Shown here: one piece after another, positions 8,654 to 17,410 of the stretch
Numbering within the stretch: the first letter of the stretch is position 1
Layout: every line of letters starts with the position of its first letter
Source: Chloroflexota bacterium
GTDB lineage: Bacteria; Chloroflexota; Limnocylindria; Limnocylindrales; CSP1-4
DNA: 38,788 nucleotides
NCBI GenBank assembly: GCA_003152995.1
Contig: PMBR01000089.1
Coordinates: 109,893 to 148,680, forward strand
Direction: 5' to 3'
Position numbers and translations under genes: made by a program
The notes under the pieces: model-generated
Database searches by the model: none
Seen by the model: the letters and a program-made list of their open reading frames with translations, nothing else
Told to the model about the DNA's origin: nothing

Positions 8654-10119
8654 GCGACGAGAGACTCGACCGAGAGCTGGGCGAGATCCTCCGGGCCGCC
8701 GCCGATGTCGAGCTGCCCGCACGGCTGGCCGACCGGGTTGCGTCCATCCCGAGCCGCCGGTCTCAGAGTGCCGCGAGCCGCGGGGCGATCGGCGGGGCTC
8801 GCACCCGGCTGCCGATCGGATCGATGGCGCTGGTCGGGGTCGTCATTCTGGCTCTGGTTTGGGGCGTGCCGCGGCTTGCCCCCGGCTTTGCGCCTTTCGG
8901 AGCGGCTACGGCCTGCGGTGCCGGACCTACCCCTCGGCCGCCTGTGACTGTGAAGAGCGGGCCGACTCCGACGACATTGCCCGCAACGCCCAGCCCGACT
9001 GGTCCAGTGGGACCGACTCCGACCCAGGCGCCCGGCTATTTCGAGCCGGCAGGTTCCATGACGACTTCGCGAGCCGGCGCAACGGCCACGCTCTTGCTGG
9101 ACGGCCGCGTCTTGATTGTCGGTGGCAGCAGTGGCGCCGGGTACCCGACGGCATCGGCCGAGCTCTACGACCCCGAGACCTGCTCCTTCAGCGCCACGGG
9201 ATCGATGCCGGCCCCGCGCGCCAACTACACAGCCACACCGCTGACGGACGGCCGGGTGCTGATCGCCGGCGGCTTCGATGGCTTCACCAACAGCCTGGCC
9301 ACTGACTTGCTATACGACCCCACCACGGGTGCATTCCGCGCTACGGGATCCATGACCTCGCCACGTTCCAACCCCTCTGCCACGCTGTTGGGCGACGGCC
9401 GGGTCCTCATCGCGGGCGGGGAGGGCGTATCGCCCAACCATGAGGTCGACCTCGCCTCGGCCGAGATCTACGATCCGAAGACGGGCCGGTTCACTCCCAC
9501 CGGATCGATGGGAACCGCGCGAGTTGGTGCCGCCACCGCTCCTCTGCCGGGCGGCAAGATCCTCTTCGTCGGCGGTGTGTCGACTGCCTGCACCGCTGCC
9601 GGTTGTGACGATCGGCCGGCTTCCGCGGCCGAGGTGTACGACCCGGCCACAGGCACCTTCAGCCCGACCGGCTCACTCCTCGCCGGATGGGCATCCTCCG
9701 CGACGGCACTAAAGGACGGTCGGGTCCTCGTCCTTGGCGCGATCAGAAACCTGCCCATCCCCGTTCTGCCGATCATGCGCCCGCAGGCGGAGCTGTACGA
9801 CCCGAAGACCGGCAAGTTCACGATGACGGGCGGACATCAGACGCCCGTTGGGATGAACGCGACGTTGTTGCCGGACGGGCGTGTGCTTGTTCTGGGGAGC
9901 TTCGATGCCGCCAACGGCGGCGACACCGTCAGTGCAGCCGTGCTCTACGACCCCACGACCGGCACCTTCGCCCCAACCGGATCGATGGCCGTCGCGCGCT
10001 CAGGCCCCACCGTGACGCTGCTCCGCGACGGCCGGGTGCTCGTCGCCGGCGGAGCCGGGCCCCGTGGTGGGGACGTGCCGGGTCCCCCCCTCGACTCGGC
10101 CGAGCTGTTCGTGCCGTAG
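8650..10119 (+). CDS. Membrane-anchored Kelch-repeat protein, probable partner of the upstream sigma factor
   Basis: TTG start at 8650 overlapping the sigma stop (TTGA). Cytoplasmic N-terminus LSDERLDRELGEILRAAADVELPARLADRVASIPS, TM SMALVGVVILALVWGVPRL, then about seven repeats of SMxxxRxxxTATLLxDGRVLIAGG...AELYDPxTGxFxPTG. Confidence 0.85.
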   Translation: MSDERLDRELGEILRAAADVELPARLADRVASIPSRRSQSAASRGAIGGARTRLPIGSMALVGVVILALVWGVPRLAPGFAPFGAATACGAGPTPRPPVTVKSGPTPTTLPATPSPTGPVGPTPTQAPGYFEPAGSMTTSRAGATATLLLDGRVLIVGGSSGAGYPTASAELYDPETCSFSATGSMPAPRANYTATPLTDGRVLIAGGFDGFTNSLATDLLYDPTTGAFRATGSMTSPRSNPSATLLGDGRVLIAGGEGVSPNHEVDLASAEIYDPKTGRFTPTGSMGTARVGAATAPLPGGKILFVGGVSTACTAAGCDDRPASAAEVYDPATGTFSPTGSLLAGWASSATALKDGRVLVLGAIRNLPIPVLPIMRPQAELYDPKTGKFTMTGGHQTPVGMNATLLPDGRVLVLGSFDAANGGDTVSAAVLYDPTTGTFAPTGSMAVARSGPTVTLLRDGRVLVAGGAGPRGGDVPGPPLDSAELFVP

Positions 10120-10289
10120 ATCCCGACCTCAGGCGAGGGCGCCACGCCGCCTCGGGCCTGGCGAATTCGCCTCGATCCGCGTCATGGGACTGGATCTTGG
10201 AGTCGCCACTCCCACTGTATCGTGTAGTGCCTTGGTGTTAGATCGTGACTCCCAGGAAGGGGAGGTCTGGCGCCACTCGCCCGGGGGCA

Positions 10290-11972
10290 ATGCCCATGTC
10301 GCGTTCGTATCGTGTCTTTGGAATCCTTCTGCTGGTCGTGGCCAGCCTGCTGGTTGCCGCATCGCCGGCAGCCGCCTCGACGGGCGCCATAGGCAAGGAC
10401 TTCACCCTGCCTGCCGTCACCAGGACCACCTACTCGATCTCGGGGACGGTCCGCGTCAACTCGACGTCGGCCGCCGTGTCGGGCGTCGAGGTGTCCGCGG
10501 CGAGCACGAGCGCCTCTGGACCGTTCACTTACGGCTCGGCACTCACGAAGGCGAGCGGCCTATACACGATCAGTAGCCTGCTGCCCGGCTCGTATACCCT
10601 CCGGTTCGACCCACCGAGGACGACCAACCTGCAGCACGGCTATCGAACCGCCACCGCGCCGACCTACTTCAGCGCCAAGACACCGGTGGTCGTGACAATC
10701 ACAACTGCTTCGCTCACCGGTAAGGACATCCGGCTGCTGCACGGCTTCGAGATCTCCGGGAAGGCGACCCGATCGAACGGGACGACGGCCATCCCGATGC
10801 TCCCGGTCAACGCTGACGGCGCGAGCGGCAGCGACGGCACGACGACCGACTCCGCGGGCAACTACACCCTGATGGGTCTGTCGCCGGGTTCGTACGAGGT
10901 CAGCTTCGGGCACGACCCCACGGCCAGCAACCAGACCGGATGCTGGTATTCGGCCGTCGCGTCCAAGTTCTCTGCCACCTGCGTCTCCCACACGGCGGTC
11001 GCCATCAGCGCGGCCAACGTGACCGGGATCAGCCCCAAGATCCCCAACGGCCTCGAGATCACCGGCTACCTCAAGACGCGCGACGCGTCACCGCTGCCGG
11101 TCGCCGACGCAGCCGTCTTCGCGAATGGGCCCGAGCACGAATGGGCCTATAGCGACGCCACGGGCAAGTACACCATCACGGGCCTGAACCCGGGCTCGTA
11201 CCAGATCCTGGCCAATGGTCCCTACAACACGCGGTTCGTCAGCGGCTACTACAACGCCACCGGGCCCTACTTCTGGGGCAGGCTGACGGCATGGGCATCG
11301 CCTGTGACCATCTCCTCTGCAATCACGACCCTGCCGATCATCAAGCCGCCGTCCGGATACTTCATCAAGGGCAAGATCACCAACATCTCCGGCACCGGGC
11401 TCAGTTCCGTCTTCGTCGAGTCCTTGGGCGGGGCGGGCTCGCCATACGAGAACCCCGGCAACTTCACCGACTCCTCGGGCAACTACTCCATCGGACCGCT
11501 GTCGGCCAACCAGTCGTACAAGATCCACGCGATCACTACTTACTCCTCCGACCCGTCCGTCATGCCGGGCTGGTATCTCAGCAGCCCGCCTAACAACTTC
11601 ACCGCGGCCGCGTCGTCGGCGCTCTCGCTCCTGATGACCGGCGACAAGAACGCGATCAACATGCGCCTCCCTGTGGGCGCCGCGATCTCAGGAACCGTGA
11701 CGATCACCGGGGGCGGCGCATGTGGCAACTGCACCGTCTACGCGTTCGACGCCACGGGAGTCCAGGTCGAGCAGACATCAACCACGCTATCCGGCGCGTA
11801 CACCCTGTCCGGTCTCCCGGCCGGCAGCTACCGCGTAGAAGCGTGGTCGATGGATCCGGCGATCGACGCAACGCACGTTCGAATCATCACCGAAGGCTTC
11901 TACAAGTCCGGGGCTGCCCCCCACTTCAGCGCCACGCTGGCGGGCGCCACGGCGATCGCGGTCACGCCATAG
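10290..11972 (+). CDS. Secreted protein with repeated carboxypeptidase-regulatory-like / SdrD-B-like folds
   Basis: Signal peptide (YRVFGILLLVVASLLVAASPAAA) and recurring ISGTVR...AVSGVEVSA...G.YTISSLLPGSYTLRF units. Confidence 0.8.
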   Translation: MPMSRSYRVFGILLLVVASLLVAASPAAASTGAIGKDFTLPAVTRTTYSISGTVRVNSTSAAVSGVEVSAASTSASGPFTYGSALTKASGLYTISSLLPGSYTLRFDPPRTTNLQHGYRTATAPTYFSAKTPVVVTITTASLTGKDIRLLHGFEISGKATRSNGTTAIPMLPVNADGASGSDGTTTDSAGNYTLMGLSPGSYEVSFGHDPTASNQTGCWYSAVASKFSATCVSHTAVAISAANVTGISPKIPNGLEITGYLKTRDASPLPVADAAVFANGPEHEWAYSDATGKYTITGLNPGSYQILANGPYNTRFVSGYYNATGPYFWGRLTAWASPVTISSAITTLPIIKPPSGYFIKGKITNISGTGLSSVFVESLGGAGSPYENPGNFTDSSGNYSIGPLSANQSYKIHAITTYSSDPSVMPGWYLSSPPNNFTAAASSALSLLMTGDKNAINMRLPVGAAISGTVTITGGGACGNCTVYAFDATGVQVEQTSTTLSGAYTLSGLPAGSYRVEAWSMDPAIDATHVRIITEGFYKSGAAPHFSATLAGATAIAVTP

Positions 11973-11996
11973 AGCGTTCACCGTTCTGACAGCTGT

Positions 11997-12031
11997 GCGA
12001 GGCGGCCCATCGACGGCCGCCTCGCCGTTTC
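11997..12031 (+). terminator. Rho-independent-like hairpin downstream of the 10290-11972 gene
   Basis: Perfect 11-bp stem GCGAGGCGGCC (11997-12007) / GGCCGCCTCGC (12015-12025), 7-nt loop, followed by CGTTT. Confidence 0.7.
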
Positions 12032-12074
12032 AGCGGCGAATTGGCACAGACGACACCGACGACACGCTCCTCTG

Positions 12075-12356
12075 TCAGATGTGCCGATGCAAGTCGGTTT
12101 CGGGCGACGTTTCCGGCGCGTCCTGATCCCGTGGTGGCTGTTCCCAGCCCATCTCCTCAGCCTCGCGTTTGGTGAGGTTGAGGTACACCACCTCGTGCTC
12201 GACATTGGCGATGTGGGACGCGGGAACGTACAGATGTCCGCGAAGTCCGGCTCTCGACGCGAGGATGTAGTTCTGGCCCACGCATTGGACCGTGCCGAAA
12301 CGGCGCCCGTCATTGCCGAGGATCGCCCAGCCGGCCTTCAGTTCCGCCATTCGCAT
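12075..12356 (-). CDS. DUF2171-like / PRC-barrel-like small protein
   Basis: MAELKAGWAILGNDGRRFGTVQCVGQNYILASRAGLRGHLYVPASHIANVEHEVVYLNLTKREAEEMGWEQPP resembles the DUF2171 pattern (GxxVxxxDGxxxGTVxxV...YVPxxxIxxVxxxxVxLxxTKxEA). Confidence 0.65.
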   Translation of the reverse strand: MRMAELKAGWAILGNDGRRFGTVQCVGQNYILASRAGLRGHLYVPASHIANVEHEVVYLNLTKREAEEMGWEQPPRDQDAPETSPETDLHRHI

Positions 12357-12579
12357 ACGCTCTCGACCTCCTCGCCTGTGCGTCGCACCTACTTTAGCAG
12401 TGGGCGCCCGAGCGCCGGAGGACCGGGCGGTCCTTGCGCCCGCACGGGCGATCTAACTTGTCGACGCCGCCGAGGATTGGCGCGACCGGCTGCCGCGAGT
12501 TCGGCCGGCGGTACATCACGTCCCCGGCGAGTTACGAGCGTGCGGGGCCGTCAGGTCCGGAGCCGGAGCCAACAAGGAT

Positions 12580-12610
12580 GATGGCCCCCGGTGTTCATCC
12601 AGGGGCCATC
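12580..12610. terminator. Stem-loop, possible terminator for the tiny lysine-rich ORF
   Basis: GATGGCCCC (12580-12588) pairs with GGGGCCATC (12602-12610), immediately 3' of the minus-strand ORF 12633-12677. Confidence 0.5.
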
Positions 12611-12632
12611 GGTGCTCATCACGCGGGCAGGG

Positions 12633-12677
12633 TTACTTGCCCTTCTTGTCCTTCTTGTCCTTCTTCTTACCGGCCAA
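12633..12677 (-). CDS. Candidate 14-aa lysine-rich micropeptide (LAGKKKDKKDKKGK)
   Basis: TTG start with upstream AGGAG about 6 nt away (GATAGGAGACCAGCTTG), uninterrupted K/D-rich frame to TAA, stem-loop downstream. Confidence 0.4.
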   Translation of the reverse strand: MAGKKKDKKDKKGK

Positions 12678-12833
12678 GCTGGTCTCCTATCGGCGGGTCG
12701 AAACATGCACAGTGTAGGACTTCAGATGGCGCTTGCAGCAGCCTGGAACAGGCCGCCCGCCAGACGAAGACTTGATCATCGTCTCGAGGCGGCGGTGGTC
12801 GCCGAGCGGCTCCGCGCGAGAGTCGACCGTGCC

Positions 12834-12910
12834 GCGGGCAGCCACCCGCCCCACCCGGCCCGGCCCGGCCAGCACGACGATCCGCCTTCCGGATTGCATG
12901 GGTCGACTGT
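12834..12910 (+). repeat. Orphan copy of the paralog leader repeat (extended form)
   Basis: ccgcgggcagccaccc...cggccagcacgacgatccgccttccggattgcatggg aligns with ccgcgggtagccaccc...cggccagcgcgacgatcctcccacccgattgcatggg at 36759-36820 upstream of paralog 5. Confidence 0.7.
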
Positions 12911-12946
12911 CGGGTCGAAGTCGGACGTCGTATGCGTTTCGAACCG

Positions 12947-13669
12947 CTAGGGCGGGCCCTGCAGGAATGTCGTCGGAGGCCGGCCGAAGAGCCCTCGGAC
13001 GGAGTTCAGGTTCAGGTATGCGAGCACCGACAGATGAACGGTCAGGCCGATGATGTCCAGGCCGGTGACGCCCCACTCGAACACGGACAAGACATCGAAG
13101 CCGATCAGGACGATGCTGAGTAGACAGGCCTGGATCCAGGCCTCCGGTCGCATCGACCACAGCCTCCGGGCGACCGCGAACCCGGCCACCGACGTCGCAA
13201 GGTAGGCCAGGCCCATGACCAGGTCCAGCCCAGCCTCCGCCTCCTGGTAGTAGTTGCTGACGTTGGCCCAGTAGAGCAGGTCGACCACGACGGTCAGCCC
13301 AACGATGCCGATGACGATCTCGACGACGGTCAGGATCGCGAGCCCAATCGGTCGCGCGGCGCCGGTGCCGAACGGGACGGAGGGGTTGTAGCCGGCCGGC
13401 GGGGCGCCATATGGCAATCCCGGTGGCGCAACCGGCGGGGCGGGCGGAGTCCCGAACGCAGCGGGCGTTGCCGAGACTCCACGCGGATCGAGGGGCGGCG
13501 CGAATGATGGGGGCACGGCGGAGACGGCAGGCGGAACCGGAGCGAATGGCCTGGAAGGCTGGCCCGGCGAGACGCCGACCGGCCCGTTCGACCTCAGGCT
13601 TGCGCCGCAGGCATGGCAGAAGATCGCCCCGGCCCACGGTCTCGCGCCGCAGCGCCCGCACACAGTCAT
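12947..13669 (-). CDS. Zinc-ribbon-containing integral membrane protein
   Basis: MTVCGRCGARPWAGAIFCHACGASLR (zinc ribbon), Pro-rich linker, then four hydrophobic segments. An upstream in-frame ATG at 13696 is an alternative start. Confidence 0.75.
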   Translation of the reverse strand: MTVCGRCGARPWAGAIFCHACGASLRSNGPVGVSPGQPSRPFAPVPPAVSAVPPSFAPPLDPRGVSATPAAFGTPPAPPVAPPGLPYGAPPAGYNPSVPFGTGAARPIGLAILTVVEIVIGIVGLTVVVDLLYWANVSNYYQEAEAGLDLVMGLAYLATSVAGFAVARRLWSMRPEAWIQACLLSIVLIGFDVLSVFEWGVTGLDIIGLTVHLSVLAYLNLNSVRGLFGRPPTTFLQGPP

Positions 13670-13746
13670 ATCCGCCAAGAGGAGCCCTCCATCCATTCCG
13701 GCCCGAGACGGGCATCCGGCAGATCCTACCGGGTCAGAAGCGCTGA

Positions 13747-13798
13747 GATGCGGTCTCACGGTCGGGCGTGAGCGATGAAGCCGCACGCGGGCAAGTGA
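13747..13798 (+). pseudogene. Orphan 3' tail of the Tat/decapeptide paralog family
   Basis: gcgatgaagccgcacgcgggcaagtga (AMKPHAGK*) matches the tails of paralogs 1, 3 and 4 (gcgatgaagccgcacgcgggtaagtag), preceded by gatgcggt as in paralog 1. Confidence 0.7.
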
Positions 13799-13926
13799 CG
13801 AGCGTTCGGGGCCGCGCACACGAGGTCGCGGACCTGCCGCAGACCTATACTCGATTCATCGGCTACGTCCCACGTGCCGAGGTTCGTGACATCTCTCGGG
13901 CGATCGGCACAAGAGGAGAAGACCGG

Positions 13927-14289
13927 ATGGCGGCCAGGACCGTACGTGACTTCCAGGTGGGATTGGACATCGGACCCATCGTGGATGCGTGGGCACAGTC
14001 AAATCACTACGGCTTCCGCGGTATGTCACCGGACGGCACCCGCAACTACCAGCGCGGCAACGGAATCCTCACCGGCGCCATGCCACTCACGATCCGCCAG
14101 TACGGTCCGGCGGTTCACCTGGAAGGCTGGATCCACGCCACGCTGGTGGCGCGGCTGTGCGCCCTCTTCTTGATCCCCACCGACATGGGCATCGAGTCGG
14201 GTGGCGTGAAGGGCGTTCTTCCACGGTCGATGGCCCGCGGCGCCGTCAACAAGCTGCTCGCGCAACTCGGTCAGCCGCCCATCGAGTAG
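13927..14289 (+). CDS. Hypothetical protein
   Basis: ATG at 13927 preceded by AGAGGAGAAGACCGG; 120 aa MAARTVRDFQVGLDIGPIVDAWAQSNHYGFRGMSPDGTRNYQRGNGILTGAMPLTIRQYG... Confidence 0.6.
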   Translation: MAARTVRDFQVGLDIGPIVDAWAQSNHYGFRGMSPDGTRNYQRGNGILTGAMPLTIRQYGPAVHLEGWIHATLVARLCALFLIPTDMGIESGGVKGVLPRSMARGAVNKLLAQLGQPPIE

Positions 14290-14392
14290 TCGTCGACTGG
14301 TTCGCGCCCATCGAATGGCTACCGGCTATTGAGGGTGGCGCAACGGCCGCTACGTTTGAGCCGCGGTAAGGCCCGCGGAGTACTATCTACCT

Positions 14393-14650
14393 ATGATCGA
14401 TCCCAGGCAGACCGTCCGCACAACCGCACCCGGCGAGACCATCTCGACGTTTGAGTGGCGCGGCCTTCACCTCCACGTCGTCACCCTGGAGCCGCTCCCC
14501 GCCGACCAGTTCCGCACGATCGAACAGGCGTTGGCGAAGGTGAAGAGCGTCGGACAGTTCGCGGACGTGGTTGGCATAGTCCTCGGACGTCACGTCCGGA
14601 TCAGGACCGAGCGCCCGTCACCGGACGTCAGGCTCGAAGTCGGAAAATAG
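14393..14650 (+). CDS. Hypothetical protein
   Basis: 85 aa MIDPRQTVRTTAPGETISTFEWRGLHLHVVTLEPLPADQFRTIEQALAKV...; plausible composition, no family recognised. Confidence 0.45.
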   Translation: MIDPRQTVRTTAPGETISTFEWRGLHLHVVTLEPLPADQFRTIEQALAKVKSVGQFADVVGIVLGRHVRIRTERPSPDVRLEVGK

Positions 14651-14790
14651 GCTTCGGCCTGTCCACGGCGCCGAATCACACCGGCGAGCGTGAAACCATA
14701 GCCGAGGCGGAGAGCGCGAGCGCCAGCTCTACCAGCAGGTACGTCACCTGCGGATGAGCGTCGGAAGGCTCGCCGTCCGCCCAGCCCGCC

Positions 14791-17037
14791 CTACTGCACT
14801 GTGATCGTTTGCGACCCGGTGAAGGCCGCGACCTTGTCGGTGGCTCGGACCCACTGGCTGCCGGCGGTCCGCAGAACGATCCCGGCCGTGAAGGCGTGGA
14901 CGCCCTTGTCGGCCGCCTTGAACGCGTAGTCGGCCGGAAGTGTCGCCCTGGTATCGGAGCTCGTGAAGTGGATCGCGCCCAGGTATCCGGTGGCGACGTT
15001 GCCGTAGGCGTCGAGGGCTTTCACCATCACGGTGTGGGTGGCACCAGCCACATAGGGGTTGAAGGTGCTGACCGACAGGTGCGTCACTTTGGCGGGAGTG
15101 ACGGTCACCGTCTGGGAGCCGGTGATCGACGCGGTCACCTTGTCGGTGGCACGGACCCACTGGCTGCCGGCGGTCTTGAGGACGACACCGAGCGAGAACA
15201 CGTGGACACCCTTTTCGGCCGCCTTGAACGCGTAGTCCGCCGGCAGGGTCGCCTTCGTGTCAGAGCTCGTAAAGTGGATCGCGCCGAGGTATCCGGCGGC
15301 GACGTTGCCATAGGCGTCGAGGGCTTTCACCGTCACGGTGTGGGTGGCACCAGCGATGAAGGCGAAGGTGCTCACGGACAGGTGCGTCGCCACGCCGGGA
15401 GTGACGGTCACCGTCTGCGAGCCGGTGATGGACGCGGTGGTCTTATCGGTGGCACGGACCCACTGGCTGCCGGCGGTCCGCAGGACGAGCGCCGGGTTGA
15501 GCGTGAGGGCAAAGGCATGGACGCCGCCGTCTGCGGAGGTGAAGGTGTAGTCCGCGGGCACGCTGGCCCTGGTGTCGGAGCTCGTGAAGTGGATAGCGCC
15601 CCGGTAGCCGGTGGCGACGTTGCCGTAAGCGTCGAAAGCCTTCACCGCAACGGTGTGGGCGGCACCCGCGACAAAGGCGAAGGTGCTGACGGATAGGTGC
15701 GTGGCGGAGCCTGGTGTGACGTGAAGCGTGGCCGTGCTCACCTGCCAGCCATCTGTGCCGGTGACTGTGTGAGTGCCGACGACGGTGGACGTACACGAGT
15801 GAGCCGGGCAGGCGGTGCCCGAGTCGATCGTGAAGGTCGTCTCGGAGGTGGCGTCCCAGGAGTTGCCGTATGCGTCGAAGCCCCGGGCCGTGTAGACCTG
15901 ACTCAGACCCGCGGCGATCGTCGCGCCAGAGGGGCTCACGCCCAGGTGGTCCCAACCGGCGTGGCTGATGGCGATGGCGTAAGAGGTCCCGGTGATTGCG
16001 GAGTTGTTGGTGTCGGTGACGGTGAGCGTCTGGGAGCCGGCTGTGTGGAACGTCGCGTAGAAGACGGGAGCAATTCCCTGGTCCGTGCTCTGGAACGTGT
16101 AGTCGGCGGGCTTGGCGGCGTGGCTGTCGGAGCTCGTGAAGTGGATCGTGCCGGTGTAGCCGGTGTTCACGAGATAGTCCGAGTACTGGGCGTTCACCCA
16201 GCAAGGTGTCGCGGCGCCGGCCATGGCGCCGCTGCAGTTAATGGAGAACGCACCGCCGTTCGGTACCACATTCGTCGTGGCGGACGTTTGCAGGCTGAGG
16301 CTGGTGTCGGTGACGGTAACGGTCTGGGACTTCTCCGATGCAAAGACGACCGTAAATGTGTGCGTTCCCGCGTCGCTCGTGTTGAACGTGTACGAGCCCG
16401 GCAGCGTGGCGCTCCCGTCAGTCGACGTGAACCCGACCGTGCCCGTGTAGTTGGTAGCGACGTTGCTGTCGGCATCCCTCACGGTGACCTCTACCTGCGT
16501 CTCGTGGCCCACGACCGCGGTCGACGGGGTAGAGGCCGTGAGGCTCGCCGCCGGCCCGGGAGCCACGTCGATTGTCAAACTCCCGCTCGTGACGGTCGGG
16601 TCGGTGACGTCGGTCACCGTAATGGTCTGCGACCCAGCCGTGATCGGAATCATCACGAACAGATGAACCCCGAGGTCGCCGAAGTCGCACGTAGGGAGGG
16701 GATTGGAGAAGGTGTAGTCGTAGGGCAACATGGCCGCAGCGTCGGTGGATGAGACGTGGACGGTGTGGTTGAAGCAGGCGTTCACGCCGCCACCGGGGGC
16801 AACGGCATAGACCCGGAACTTGAAGTTGTCGCCGGCTACGGCTGCGCTCGCGTCGATAACGGATAGCGAACCGCTCCCCGCGGCACGAGCCGGCGACGGC
16901 ACGGTGAGTGCCGCCCCCGCGAGCACGAGCGCGGCGCCGAAAGCGAAGATGCAAGACAGGCGACTCGGCCTGTGCGACCTGACGGCAAGCACGACGTCCT
17001 CCCCCTGGCCGTCGGGCAGCAGGCGACAGCCGCACAC
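14791..17037 (-). CDS. Secreted protein with tandem bacterial Ig-like domains
   Basis: Signal peptide (FAFGAALVLAGAALTVPSPARAA) then repeated THLSVSTF..AGATHTVTVKALDAYGNVATGYLGAIHFTSSDTxATLPADYxFKAADKGVHxF...TAGSQWVRATDK...ITGSQTVTVTP units. Confidence 0.85.
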   Translation of the reverse strand: MCGCRLLPDGQGEDVVLAVRSHRPSRLSCIFAFGAALVLAGAALTVPSPARAAGSGSLSVIDASAAVAGDNFKFRVYAVAPGGGVNACFNHTVHVSSTDAAAMLPYDYTFSNPLPTCDFGDLGVHLFVMIPITAGSQTITVTDVTDPTVTSGSLTIDVAPGPAASLTASTPSTAVVGHETQVEVTVRDADSNVATNYTGTVGFTSTDGSATLPGSYTFNTSDAGTHTFTVVFASEKSQTVTVTDTSLSLQTSATTNVVPNGGAFSINCSGAMAGAATPCWVNAQYSDYLVNTGYTGTIHFTSSDSHAAKPADYTFQSTDQGIAPVFYATFHTAGSQTLTVTDTNNSAITGTSYAIAISHAGWDHLGVSPSGATIAAGLSQVYTARGFDAYGNSWDATSETTFTIDSGTACPAHSCTSTVVGTHTVTGTDGWQVSTATLHVTPGSATHLSVSTFAFVAGAAHTVAVKAFDAYGNVATGYRGAIHFTSSDTRASVPADYTFTSADGGVHAFALTLNPALVLRTAGSQWVRATDKTTASITGSQTVTVTPGVATHLSVSTFAFIAGATHTVTVKALDAYGNVAAGYLGAIHFTSSDTKATLPADYAFKAAEKGVHVFSLGVVLKTAGSQWVRATDKVTASITGSQTVTVTPAKVTHLSVSTFNPYVAGATHTVMVKALDAYGNVATGYLGAIHFTSSDTRATLPADYAFKAADKGVHAFTAGIVLRTAGSQWVRATDKVAAFTGSQTITVQ
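14810..15720. repeat. Three near-identical tandem ~303-bp repeats within the Ig-like gene
   Basis: tcggtggc[t/a]cggacccactggctgccggcggtc recurs at about 14836, 15142 and 15445, spacing about 303-306 bp, with highly similar flanks. Confidence 0.9.
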
Positions 17038-17410
17038 TGATTGCTTCGGCCGGGCCGGCCAACGCCGCCGTTGAAACCCGAGCGCGCCCCATGCGCTCCC
17101 GGCGCCCAGCCGCTATTCGTCGCTCCGCCGCGGGCAAGCCTCACGGGGACGGATCAGTTTGTCCGTGCCGGATCGTGGCCATCCTAGGCCTGCCCGGATC
17201 GTGGCGCAAGGTGGTCTGGGCCGGGCCTGCCCATGAGTCTGCACCTGGTCCGCTGGCCAGATCCGCGTCTCGCGCTCTATAGAGTTCCGGCGCTCGAATC
17301 CGCCGATCGGATCAAGGAGCTGTCGATCAAGCTGCTCTGTCCGGGCCACGAAGCGCCCGTTCACATGTGAATCGGGCCGGCCACGACCGATGATCCTCGA
17401 CCGCGTCCCG

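Noticed and set aside
12515-12555. Possible second orphan paralog tail (cggcgagttacgagcgtgcggggccg versus gggcaagtgacgagcgttcggggccg at 13789)
   Set aside because: About 22 of 26 bases match, but the diagnostic AMKPHAGK-coding part is not recognisable; too weak to call.
14809-16752. Long plus-strand ORFs opposite the Ig-like gene (14809-15696, 15697-16752)
   Set aside because: Antisense shadow ORFs of a high-GC repetitive gene; their composition (R/G/V/D-rich, no family motifs) follows from the coding strand's codon bias.
17233-17370. 45-aa plus ORF MSLHLVRWPDPRLALYRVPALESADRIKELSIKLLCPGHEAPVHM
   Set aside because: No clear RBS or homology; could be real or a relic, but not supportable from sequence alone.
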